Below are positions 33,291 through 43,147 of a stretch of 64,000 bases of DNA, one piece after another (within the stretch, counting starts at the first letter, position 1; every line of letters starts with the position of its first letter). The position numbers were made by a program, and so were the translations under genes. The stretch lies in contig NC_073313.1 of NCBI RefSeq assembly GCF_027595985.1, positions 115,769,552 to 115,833,551 on the forward strand, given 5' to 3'. Source of the DNA: Sorex araneus. Lineage: Eukaryota > Chordata > Mammalia > Eulipotyphla > Soricidae. The notes under the pieces are model-generated. The model ran no database searches, had not been told where the DNA came from, and worked only from the letters and a program-made list of their open reading frames with translations.

Positions 33291-33480
33291 TAAACTTCCT
33301 TTTTAAAGCCATCTTTTGAGCTCTGACTGGTCACTTACTTTTAGGAATGTGAGGGAGAAGTTAGTGAAATGTAGAAATAAAGAAAGACGGAAGGAAGGAG
33401 AGAAGCAAGCAAGCAAACAAGCAAGCAAAGCATCTGGAGAACTCAACATTTAGGGTCTCATAGCCTTTACCCTAATTGTT

Positions 33481-33890
33481 GCCAATACATAACAAAAAAG
33501 GCAACAGCAAGCCTGGTGCATAAAAAGACATTGGGCACTCAAAGAAAACAAAAGAGCTTTAGAAGAAATGGGAGCCAGACTCTGTGGCATTGTAGCCAGA
33601 GCCAAGTTTGCTGTTGATGTGGAAAGATATTCAAATGGAAAATGCCTCTTAGAACAATTAAAAGGAATGTTATTTCAAGAAGGCAAGGGATGAGAAGGAG
33701 CTTGGAAAACTAATGAGGCTGTAATTAACTGGATAGTTCAGACCCAACAAGTTATGATCAATATTGCCAGAACTTGACTGTGGAAATAAGCCTATATTTT
33801 AACCCAATAGGGCTTGTAGACTGTATTAATCAGATGAAAGTTGAAATAGTCATGAAACAATTGCCTGCTATTTTTACTACTGAGACATAA
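33481..33890 (+). pseudogene. Possible processed pseudogene, unidentified
   Basis: One frame from about 33496 reads protein-like sequence, including KRHWALKENKRALEEMGARL, AKFAVDVERYSNGKCLLEQL and EGAWKTNEAVINWIVQTQQV, with a stop at 33691. After an apparent frameshift near 33775 it continues as VEISLYFNPIGLVDCINQMK to a stop at 33888. I do not recognise the parent. The helical, charged composition and near-continuous reading suggest a retrocopy, but chance cannot be excluded. Confidence 0.35.
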
Positions 33891-34168
33891 ATAAATAGAT
33901 AAATAGCTTTATAGTATTCTTCTAATTCCAGAAGCCTCTGGTAATTTTTTTTAAATGGCAAATGTGACCTATACAGTTGTGCTTTGGCAGTTTTCCTCCA
34001 AAGCTGACAAATAAGTTATTAATCATAGTTTACTAATCATAAGATCAGTTCACTATAGTTCAATTTGCTAGCTTGGGGATCATATGTGATGAAATATGTA
34101 TTCCTCATATGGTAGTTGATCAACCATATTTAAAAACATATTAAATGAGAATTTTTTTTTAATTATGA

Positions 34169-34996
34169 TACACCTAAGGGTGGGCTGGAGCCATAGTGTT
34201 AGGGCGCGGATTGAGATCTCCCTATAACGACAAAGAGACTCCAGAGACTGCAAACAGCAAGCAGGGTTTATTGTAAGACTGTCTAGCCAGGGTCCAGCCG
34301 CCTACACGGACATGCAGGTCCAGCAGGTTGGGCAAAAGACCCCGAGCTTCTCCAAAGGAGATCTTATATAGGCCTTCCCCGGCCGTTACAGCAGAGCCCG
34401 CGCATTTCATAGCCAATAAATTTGTAATATTGCAAACTTTCTTAACCAATCCATTTAAAAGGACATCACTCCTTAGCCTATGGTTTTAGAGATCAGTATT
34501 CGCACCAATATTCAGGAATGTCCCGGTTCTGGGGGCAGTCCTGGGTCTTGTGATACGGGTCATGTGATATGGGTCTGGTTATCTGGTCTGACCACCACCC
34601 TTCTTGCGAACCGGGGTGCCTGTATCTGAATTCCTTGCTCAGGGGCAGAAAATCAAGTTATTCTAGAATGCGGGCTCCAGTAGAAAGAGTCTTAAGAAAG
34701 CTAAATAGATTCCTGTGGTCTGTCCTGGGCCAGATCCTCACAATAGCACAGCAGGTAAGGCATTTGCCTTGTACGTGGCTGATCTGGGTTCGATTCCTTC
34801 GCCCCTCTCAGAGAGTCTGGCAAGGTATTGAGAGTATCTCACCCACAGGGCAGAGCCTGGCAAGCTACCTGTGGCATATTCAATATGCAAAAAAAAAAAA
34901 TAAACCAACCAGTAACAAGTCTCACAATGTAGATGTTACTGGTGCCCACTGGAGCAAATTGATGAACAATGGGACAACAATGCTACACCTAAGGGT
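34169..34996 (+). mobile_element. RTE-tailed tRNA SINE split by a solo LTR
   Basis: A perfect 13-bp duplication tacacctaagggt (34169-34181, 34984-34996) encloses the element. Its first 15 bases (34182-34196) and the remainder (34747 onward, after the 4-bp host repeat) are separated by an LTR placed exactly within the A-box. The leader segment (to atatgcaaaaaaaaaaataaa, mutated) and RTE tail (atgttactggtgcccactgg) are present. Confidence 0.93.
34197..34742 (-). mobile_element. Solo LTR of an endogenous retrovirus (546 bp, 4-bp TSD)
   Basis: The unit begins TG and ends CA on both strands and is flanked by atag (34193-34196, 34743-34746). On the minus strand a TATA-like tatataag lies around 34371-34378, upstream of an AATAAA signal in cttacaataaaccc (about 34268-34281), giving U3-R-U5 order on that strand. 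No internal retroviral sequence is present, so the provirus recombined to a single LTR. A 4-bp duplication is typical of gammaretrovirus-like (class I) elements. Confidence 0.88.
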
Positions 34997-35042
34997 TATA
35001 TTCCCAATAGACAAAGTAGGAAGTTACATAATCCATCTAGTT

Positions 35043-35245
35043 AAAAAATAAGATAGGGGCTGGAGCGATAGCACAGCGGGTAGGGCGTTTGCCTTGCACG
35101 CGGCCAACCCGGGTTCTAATCCCAGCATCCCATATGGTCCCCTGAGCATCGCCAGGGGTAATTCCTGAGTGAAGAGCCAGGAGTAACCCCTGTGCATCGC
35201 CGGGTGTGACCCAAAAACCAAAAAAAAATTAAAAAAAATAAGATA
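35043..35245 (+). mobile_element. SOR-type SINE, full length (reference copy)
   Basis: Perfect 13-bp duplication aaaaaataagata (35043-35055, 35233-35245). The element at 35056-35232 has A-box tagcacagcgggtagggcg, B-box gggttctaatcc, cccatatggtcccctgagc, two related units catcgccaggggtaattcc and catcgccgggtgtgaccc, and an A-rich tail. It is among the least diverged copies here, so probably recent. Mobilisation by L1 is inferred from the tail. Confidence 0.95.
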
Positions 35246-35421
35246 AAATTTATCCTCTATTTTTGGATGGATTAGTTACCTTCTACTACAGGACAATAAT
35301 TGTGTTTTTATGATTTGATTGTCATTACATCTTTCTTAGTTTGTAAACGTGATATCAAAGACAACATACCCAGTGGTTTAGGTTCTGTGACATCCGTGCA
35401 CCACTGGGCATGACTCCCTGC

Positions 35422-35422
35422 C

Positions 35423-35455
<33 letters not shown>

Positions 35456-35467
35456 ACACACACACAC
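35422..35467. repeat. (CA)n microsatellite
   Basis: About 22 CA units with one interruption (cacatacac). Confidence 0.95.
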
Positions 35468-35744
35468 TGCTAAATATGAGACACAGGATGATATGAATAG
35501 AAGATGTGAATGTTTTCAGAGCAACAGGAACATGAAAATATATCCACTGCTATTAATGATCAAGAAAATGCAAATTTAAAAACTATGATAATGTTTCAAT
35601 CTAAGTTGCATAGCTATTAGCAAATGACCATAAATAAGAAGTGTTGGCAAGTATGTGGAAGAAAGGGAATCCTCAAACACTGTTGATGAGAATGTGAATT
35701 CAAACACTCAGTATAGCCAGTCCTTAAAAGTTAAAAAAAAGTGC

Positions 35745-35912
35745 TTACTAAGGTAAAGAGATAATAAGTACTGCCCGTAGAGTGCTTGCATTTTACAAGA
35801 TTGACCCTGGTTCAATCCCCAGCACAACATATAGTCTCCTGAGCACCACCAAGTGTGATACCTGAACACCGAATTAAGAGTAAGCCCTGAGCATGGCTAA
35901 AACTAAATAAAA
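35745..35912 (+). mobile_element. Old SOR-type SINE
   Basis: ctggttcaatccccagcac, catatagtctcctgagcacc, aagagtaagccctgagcatgg and an A-rich end follow SOR order. Diverged. Confidence 0.65.
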
Positions 35913-35918
35913 GAAATT

Positions 35919-36622
35919 AAATTTAGGGTCCAGAGACTATAAAACCAAGCTCCCAGAGCCAGCGACACAGAGTCTCTTGCCCCCATGCCTGGCTGTCGTC
36001 ACCGGGGCCCCTTGGATTGGGTGGGTTTAGTTTCCCTCCCTGCCCCGAGCAGAGCCCCAGCAGTCAAAGACCTCCGGAACCCAGCCACAGCCATGCTCAA
36101 GGCCTCTCTCCACAGGTTCAGATGAGCCTCATGGATGAAGGAGCCAGCGGAGGAACCCAGGTATGCGGGACCCGGGCTGAGATCTCCATGACTGCTCGGA
36201 TCGGGACTGGGCCTCTTCCACCAAGATCCCCCTTTTTCCAGTAGCTTGAGGGTCATACCCAGAAACTGCCTCCAATGCCGTGTAATCCCATCAACAGCCA
36301 ACATCCAGAGACTACAAAACAAAGCTCCCAGAAGTGTGTGGCTGATTAGAGGCTGCACGACATCTTATAGCTTAGTTATCCTTCTTGGAGAACCTGGCAA
36401 GCTACCGAGAGTTTCCTGCCTGCACGGGAGAGCCTGGCAAGATCCCAGTGGCATATTCATATACCAAAACCAGTAACAATGATGGGTCTCATTCCCATAA
36501 CCCTGAAAGAGCCTCCAATGTGGCACCATTCGGAAGGATGAGTAAAGAGAGGCTTCTAAAATCTCAGGGCTAGGACGAATAGAGAAATTACTGAGACTGC
36601 TCGAGAAAACTGATGATCAACG

Positions 36623-36671
<49 letters not shown>

Positions 36672-36687
36672 ATTTAGGGTCCAGAGA
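35919..36687 (+). mobile_element. Composite RTE-dependent element, copy D with (ATG)n tail
   Basis: A perfect 18-bp duplication aaatttagggtccagaga (35919-35936, 36670-36687) encloses about 733 bp. Order: family head (35937-36300), linker (36302-36380, ccagagactacaaaacaaag), RTE leader (36385-36565: cttggagaacc, ggcaagctaccgagag, accaaaaccagtaacaatg, ctgaaagagcctcc), RTE tail (36575-36620) and a (GATG)/(ATG)n tail to 36669. The tandem-repeat tail, not poly(A), is what an RTE-type machinery leaves. This is the clearest copy for tail structure. Confidence 0.9.
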
Positions 36688-36961
36688 GACAGTATAAGTG
36701 AAGGGTACTTGCCTTATCCAGCTGACCTAAGAACCTCCATGGATCGCTGTCAAGCACAGAGCCAGGAAAAGATACTAGATCATATGAGAATATGAGAGTA
36801 TGAGAAAATCATATTGAGTGAAGTCAGTCAGAATGATAGGGATAGGTTTACAATAATTTACAGTAATAATAATTTACAATAATTTCTTTTTATATTTAAA
36901 TTATATTTTAAAAATAAAAAATATTCTTTTTAAGTTTAAAGATACACAGCAAAAATCCAAT

Positions 36962-37320
36962 AGCAGGACTGGAGAGAAGGTACTTCAGGTAAGGTGCTTG
37001 CATTGCATGTGGCCAACCTGATTTATATACCCCCGTACCACATATGCACCCAACCATCACTAGGAATGATTCCTGAGCGCAGAGCCAGGAGTAAGGCCTG
37101 ATCACTGCCCGCTGTGGCCCAAAACTAAAACAAAACAAAACAAAATAAGATCCAAGGTCAACATAAGGAGAGAATTTATTCATACAATATAGTGGGGTGA
37201 GGTGTTGGGGTCCTTGGGAGAGAGAAGGGGTGCACTAATGATGGTGCAATGCTGGAATTGTGTGCATGAGAAACCATTATTAATAGCATTAACCACAGGA
37301 TCTCAATTAAAAACATTTTA
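36962..37320 (+). mobile_element. Old SOR-type SINE followed by L1-like 3' remnant
   Basis: 36962-37145 is a decayed SOR (aggactggagagaagg, cgcagagccaggagtaagg, ctgtggcccaaaactaaaac). 37190-37320 resembles a diverged L1 3' end (tgctggaattgtgtgcatgag, ggatctcaattaaaaac). Confidence 0.55.
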
Positions 37321-37584
37321 AAAATCCCTAGCTTTTAGAACTATACAAAAGGATCAAACAACAGTTAGCAAACTTCACCATGGCAAGCCAGAAAGAGGCG
37401 CCCAAAGTGGGAGAGTCCCCTCCAGGTGGATTTCCTTCCCATGTGTGGCAAATGGGTCCAATCACTCTCCTCACATAGCTTGGCAACTGCCAGTGAGCTC
37501 AAGAGTCAGCCCAATGCTGGCACAGAGCAGGCCAGCCTACTCACAGCACAGAGGCTTCAGTCTGCACAAGAACAATTTTATCCT

Positions 37585-37725
37585 TTTTTGTAGTTGAGTA
37601 GTATTCCACTATATATTTATGCCACAATTTCTTTATCTACTCATCTGTTTGGGAGCACTTAAGTTGTTTCCAGATCTTGTATAATATGAATAGTACTGCA
37701 TTAATAGTAGAGAACAAATGTCTTT
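37585..37725 (-). mobile_element. L1 ORF2 C-terminal remnant
   Basis: The plus strand reads gagtagtattccactatat, tttatctactcatctgtttg and ttaagttgtttccagat, the reverse of the L1 ORF2 end (IVEYYSTT-like, WKQLKCSQTDE-like). Short and diverged. Confidence 0.6.
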
Positions 37726-37734
37726 AATTTTTTT

Positions 37735-38290
37735 TATTAAGACACTATGATTTACAAAGTTTTTCATAATAGAATTGTTTCAGGTATACAACATTGCAAC
37801 ACCAATGATACCACCAGTGTCCCCAGGGGCCCTGTCATTCTCCAGTCTGTCCCCTTTGCAGATATGTAACAAATTTATTTCACATTGATTGCTCCAACAA
37901 AATGTAAAGAAATGGTAAATGGACTTATCAGAAGATAAATCAACAAAAGTCAACTTGTAATGATTAATTGCTATATGATTTTAACCTATGTAAATAAGGA
38001 AATTCAAGTCATTTAGTACAATATAGTGTACTGCCTATTTTCATTTACATAACTAAGTTTTCAACTCTGTCATCTAAAGCAATTGCATTCAATCTTATTT
38101 TGTACTTGAACCTTATTGTGGTAATCATCATATTTTTCCTGTCATAAACAAGATTATTTTTGCCCCCATGACAGGCATATAACAAAGTAATGTCATATTC
38201 CTTGGTCCCAAAAAACTTAAAAGAATGGCAAATAGAAATATTAGTATATAAAAGTCAATTTGTTATGATTAATTGCTATATGTTTTTAAA
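37735..38290 (-). repeat. Old L1-like 3' UTR with a ~305-bp direct repeat
   Basis: 37735-37800 resembles an L1 3' terminus in reverse (tttattaagacactatgatt). The stretch near 37855-37985 recurs, diverged, at 38165-38280: aaaagtcaacttgtaatgat / aaaagtcaatttgttatgat, and gattaattgctatatg in both. This is either an internal tandem duplication or two adjacent truncated insertions. Confidence 0.5.
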
Positions 38291-38895
38291 CTTTTTTTTT
38301 ATTGAATCACCATGAAAAAAGTTACAAAGCTTTCAGGTTCGAGTCGCAGCCATACAATGATCAAACACCCATCCCTTCACCAGTGCATATGTTCCACCAC
38401 CAAGAACCCCAGTATACTTCCCATCCCATCCCCCACCTGTGTGGCTGATGATTTTCACTTTTACTCTCTCTTTACTTTGATTATATTCAATATTTCAACA
38501 GAAAACTCACCATTATTATTTGGAATTTCCCCCCAACAATCAGACCTGCCAAAAAGGCATAATTTGATAATTTGTTTCCCATTGCTGAGAATGAAGAGCA
38601 TATGAGGTCGCGCTGCCGCTGTTGCGGCCAAGTGGTTTTGGATTTCTGGTATTTTAGTAATTAAGTTCAGAGAAGTTTCTGCCAGAAGTTGCGTCACTGT
38701 AAGCGCGTACCTCCAGTTAGTGGGCTCTATAAGATGGCGGTCGCCCAGCCGCCGCTACTGCTGCCAAAAGGAAAGGCCGAGAGAGAAAAACCTTCCCCCT
38801 CCCGTGGTGGCATGGTACCATAGCTCAGTTCACAGTCTAGAGGCATTTCTGCAAGAAGTCGCTGGGTGCCAAAAGTAGTTCTGTTTTTAAACTTT
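38281..38895 (-). mobile_element. Short L1-related element with GC-rich 5' end and YY1-like site
   Basis: A perfect 14-bp duplication tgtttttaaacttt (38281-38294, 38882-38895) encloses about 587 bp. On the minus strand a CpG-containing 5' part (38881-38600) is followed by sequence shared with the 3' UTR of the L1 at 45324-45850 (reverse of gatgattttcacttttact, aatttgataatttgtttccc) and an A-tail. Frames (MTQLLAETSLNLITK...) are short. A second, longer copy is at 55956-56624. It looks like an independent non-autonomous unit using an L1 3' end. Confidence 0.75.
38731..38740 (-). promoter_or_regulatory. YY1-type motif CCGCCATCTT
   Basis: The minus strand reads ccgccatctt, an exact match to the YY1 core CCGCCATNTT. 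YY1 sites near the 5' end position transcription start in human L1. Here it lies about 140 bp inside the short element. The copy at 55956 has a mutated version (ccgccgtatt). Function is inference. Confidence 0.5.
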
Positions 38896-39858
38896 CTTAG
38901 TCTAGTAGAGAACAAACATATACAACATTAGTAGTACCATATTCAATACCACATAATGGGAAGTTTCCCCTGCCCTTTAAAGAAGATCTTTTAATGCTTC
39001 TTGCAAAACTGGTTTCAAGGCTATGAATTTCTTCAGCTGTTGCCTATCCATGAAGCTCTGTATAGTTCCTTCAAGTTTGAATGATAATTTAGCTATACAG
39101 AGTATTATTGGTGAGGTGTTCAGTTCATTGATTTTTTGAACTATATCTTTATAACTATAAAGAACATAAAGAACTATATTCTTTATTCTTCTGGGTTGAA
39201 GAGTCTCATTTGATAGATCTGCCATATACCTATGCTTTCCTTCATATATAAGTTTTTTTTTGATCTTCCTGTTTTCAATATTTTGTCTCTAGATTTTGTT
39301 ATTTTGATTATAATGTATCTTGGAGTTTTCCTAATTCGGTCTTTTTTCACTGGAACCTTTCGGGCCTCTTGGGTCTCAGTGGCTGTAATCCTAAACTATG
39401 GGAAGTTGTTATCAATTATTTTTTAAACTATTGTTTTTTAATATTTGCCTTCCACTTCTTCAGGGACTCCAATTATTCTTATTTCATTTCTCTTGAACTC
39501 ATCACACAGTTCTCTAGCATGCTGTTCATTTCTTTTCAGATTTTTTTTTACTTTCTGTTGTTTCCTACTGGTTACCACCTTATTTTGGAACTCCTCAATT
39601 TTCTGTTCAGCTTCTGTTATTCTGATGTTTAGAGATTCTACTGACTTTCTTATATTACCTACCATGTTCTTCATTTCTGAATGTAATAGCATTCATTTTT
39701 TTCATTTAGACGCTCAGACTTTCTTGTGCTTTGCTGACTATCTGTGCTATTGTTTCTTTGAATTCGTTGAACATCGTCATCATAGTGTCATTAAAGACAC
39801 TGTCTGAGGACTTACTGGTGTTGTTTGTCTTGGGTGACTTTGTTTTCTCTCATTGAGA

Positions 39859-40063
39859 TTGGTGGTTTTCTTTCTTTTTTTTTTTTTGCTTTTTGGGTCA
39901 CACCCAGCGATGCTCAGGGGTTACTCCTGGCTCTGCACTAAGGAATTACCTCTGGTGTTGCTCAGGGGACCATATGGGATGCTGGAGTTGAACCTGGTTT
40001 GCCGAATGGAAGGCAAACGCCCTGCCCGCTGTGCTATTGCTCCAGCCCTGAGCTTGGTGGTTT
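39859..40063 (-). mobile_element. SOR-type SINE, full length
   Basis: Perfect 10-bp duplication ttggtggttt (39859-39868, 40054-40063). Poly(T), ctttttgggtcacacccagcg, gctcaggggaccatatggg and a head ending tgctattgctccagccc are all preserved. Inserted between leader and ORF1 of the HAL1-like element. Confidence 0.93.
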
Positions 40064-40325
40064 CGACATGATTTTTCCCCACAGATTTTCTAGTGTTCTA
40101 GCTGTGCTGAAGATGAGTTCTTGTGGTTAACCCCCTGGGAATGTGTTGAAGAATTAGCTAGAAATTGTTCTATTGTCTTCTCTGGCTGTCCTCACAGAAT
40201 GACAGAAAAAAATAACTGTGAGCAGCATCCAATTTGTTGAGTAGATATATGATGGGGCTGCATAAGCAACTGCATGCTTTAGAAACTGTGCTGTAAGCCC
40301 TTAATATGATGCAGGACAAGTGTAG

Positions 40326-40435
40326 AGGCTACTGGACTCTGCTGGGGGTGTGGAGACTGCCGACCTACTGCTTGCTGCTCAGGCTACTGGACTCTGCTGG
40401 GGGTGTGGAGACTGCCGACCTACTGCTTGCTGCTC
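40326..40435. repeat. Perfect 55-bp tandem duplication
   Basis: 40326-40380 and 40381-40435 are identical. The unit contains actggactctgctggggg and ctactgcttgctgctc. It lies in the leader of the HAL1-like element. Zero divergence means recent duplication, monomer homogenisation or an assembly artefact. Confidence 0.95.
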
Positions 40436-40499
40436 CACCATAGAGGTGGAGGCTCACACGGGAAGCAGAGGTTCCAATGGGAGAAGACCCTCCTTCCCT

Positions 40500-41065
40500 G
40501 GTGGGTCCCAGAATCCTCTACAAATGTCTTTTATAAACAGAGTTTTTGGGCCCATGGAGTTGATGCTGAGACTTAGAATTATTGTGTTATATGGAAGGTT
40601 AATTCTCAGATTTTTGATAAGACTCCATACTGTTCTCCAAAGAGGTTGAAGCAGTGTTCCCATCAATGAATGAGTACTTCTTTTTCCCCACATCCATGCC
40701 AACACTGATTGTTCTCATACTTTTTAATGAGTTCCAGTCTCAGTGGTGTGAGGCGATACTTCAATGTTTCGATTTGCATTTTCCTGATAAGTGATTGAGA
40801 GCATTTATTTTCTATAGGCCATTTGTGTGTCTTCTTTATGGAATTGTCTGTTCATCTCTTCTCTTCATTTTTGATGGGGTTGTTTGATTTTTTATTGCTA
40901 AATTTTATAAGTGCTTTACATATTTGGGGCATTAATTCTTTGTCAGGTCAGTGGTTGACAAATAATATTTCCTCCCATCCTTTAGAGAGTCTTCTTATTC
41001 TAATCATAGTTTCTTTTGTGATACAGAAACTTCTTAATTTGATATAGCCCCACTGTTATTGCTTT
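40500..41065 (-). mobile_element. L1 ORF2 C-terminal fragment
   Basis: The minus strand reads MLAWMWGKRSTHSLMG, PLWRTVWSLIKNLRI and, upstream, reversed matches to the DKELMPQIC-like region (41065-40700). It lies 5' of the HAL1-like element on the same strand and ends at a T-run (41078-41098 on plus). Confidence 0.75.
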
Positions 41066-42725
41066 GTTTGTTTCTGTTTTTTGTTTTTTTTTTTTTTAGC
41101 CAATGGCATTGTGTCATTGAAGATTCCTCTAAATTCAAACAAATGGTTCTACCTCTGTTTTCCTCTATAAAATATTTGGCTTAAAATTATAGTAGTTTAT
41201 ATTTTGTTTGGAAGTCTCAGGTAGAACTGTATTGAAGGCAGGGATAAGGATTTATTCATCTTCATATGCCCTAGATTCTAGGGTTTAGAACAATAAGTAG
41301 AGAATACATAAAATGGTCTATACTGTTTTATTTTGAATGAAGGATACTGAAAACTCCCCAGACTGGATTGGCAGTAATACTAACTGGAGTAATCTGTAAT
41401 CTATGCAAGTATTCTAAATCTTTAGCTCTACTTCCTGGTTTTCTTGGCTTCAAGTAGGGGTAGTTAATTGCTGTGTATATATAGTAGGAGCTTAAATAAT
41501 GTGAGAAAATGATTAATTCCTCAGTAGTTTTTGCAAGTTTTTACCAAAAAATGACTTTTATAGGAGCAGTTAAAATGTTCTACTTAGTGATTCAAACTGT
41601 GATGTCAATTAATATTTTTGTGCTAAAATATTAGGTTTTGTTTTAAGCTCAGAATCAACATACATTTGTTCTTAAACAAGAGCTGATTCAAAATGTATAG
41701 TCCATCTGAATGTTAGTTTTTTTTATTTGGCAGTAATAGGTAGACTTTTATATTCCTGACATGATTGTTATAATTTCTTTCCCTTCCTCACTTATTATAA
41801 AAAACATAAGGAAAAAAACCACTCTTTACTTTTTAAAATAACCCGCACTGAACTTTATATGACCATCTATCTATTAATTCTCAGCACTCAATTAGTACTG
41901 ACTTACTAATAGACAGTGAGTGAAACCAAGAGAAATAATGATGATAAAATTATTTGGTGAAAGATGTTGGTAGTATGTAGTCTGATTCTTTTGAAGAGAG
42001 AAAGCAAAGGGTGAAGACAATATTAGAGATTTGATTCTTTAGTCTGGTTTTCCATGTTGTAGATTAACTGGCAATTTCATTTACATTCATTATATTATGT
42101 CAAATAAAAAAGTGTTTCCTACAGTCCTCTGCTTTTATTAATGATAGTTAACTAAAATCATCTCCATTCTCTTGCACTGATTTCTTCTATAGACTACAGA
42201 AATCCTTCATGTTTGTTCTTGCTTTTGCCCACAGCTATGGATATCTTAAACTTGTACAACTCTAGGAAAGAAATTTAGCTAATTTAATGCGGTGAGTTCT
42301 AAATGACAAATCATATTATCCCCCAATGGCAGTTATTTTACATACTTGAGTACATTATTTTTGATGTATCCGCTTTCTTTGCCACTCAGCAGAATGCATA
42401 ATCCCCATCACACAAATAAAAATTTGATAGCTCAAATCCAAATTCTATTTTATCATTGGACATGTCTAACACTGAGTATATGGATATAAGAGAAAAGCCA
42501 CTAGGGTCATATCATTCTTATATATACAAAATATACTTACAATAACTATATAGAAGAGCATCATATAAAGCCAACTTGACCACAGCATTGTCTATTTAAT
42601 AAGCTAGAAGAATTATCCTTAGTATAAAAAAAGCATACATACAAGTACTCAAAATGATTTATTGTGATCAGGCCCTAGAGCATCATTTTAACCATCCATA
42701 TATTATGAATGAGTTATAATGGCAC
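41066..42725. other. Unassigned AT-rich DNA
   Basis: About 1.6 kb has no repeat, RNA gene or coding similarity I can support. Confidence 0.5.
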
Positions 42726-42922
42726 AAAAAATCCTGCTGAGGGGCTGGAGCGATAGCACAGCGGGTAGGGTGTTTGCCTTGCACGTGGCCAACCCAGGTT
42801 CCATTCTCAGCATCCCATATGGTCCCCTGTGCACCGTCAGGAGTGATTCCTGAGTTCAGAGCCAAGAGTAACCCCTGAGCATCGCTGGGTGTGACCCAAA
42901 AAGCAAAAAAAAATCCTGCTGA
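42726..42922 (+). mobile_element. SOR-type SINE, full length
   Basis: Perfect 15-bp duplication aaaaaatcctgctga (42726-42740, 42908-42922). Head (tagcacagcgggtagggtg), B-box region (caggttccattctc), body and gtgtgacccaaaaagc plus poly(A) are all intact. Confidence 0.95.
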
Positions 42923-43085
42923 TTCCTTCTCAAGAAAAATTTTTTAGCAATATTATTAAGCTAAGTGAAAATAGTACATTTAAAACTGAACAGAGTTTTC
43001 ATTAATTGATTTTTTGTAAGTGAAATTTCTGGATTATGCCAAATGTGTAGGTTTAAAACTCTCCCCACCCTTCCTTCTCTCTCTT

Positions 43086-43147
<62 letters not shown>

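Larger units (their letters stand above)
38896..40500 (-). mobile_element. L1 ORF1 / HAL1-like element (ORF1 without ORF2)
   Basis: Minus strand: leader region 40500-40065 (interrupted by a SOR SINE), then a mutated ORF1 from about 39830. A coiled-coil-like stretch reads VESLNIRITEAEQKIEEF, then KRNEIRIIGVPEEVEG, and the C-terminal domain LSNETLQPRR, AKLSFKLEGTIQSF, LKPVLQEALKDLL with its stop at 38977-38979. No ORF2 follows; the sequence passes directly to a short 3' region. This is the layout of HAL1 (half-L1) elements. Confidence 0.8.

Noticed and set aside
35056-35130. tRNA-like sequence with A- and B-boxes
   Set aside because: It is the head of a SOR SINE, as in the other copies, with no foldable complete tRNA and with a SINE body attached. 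Not a tRNA gene.
38720-38881. CpG-rich sequence that might be a gene promoter
   Set aside because: It lies within a retrotransposed unit bounded by a 14-bp target duplication, and a second copy exists at 56400-56624. It is the 5' part of a mobile element.
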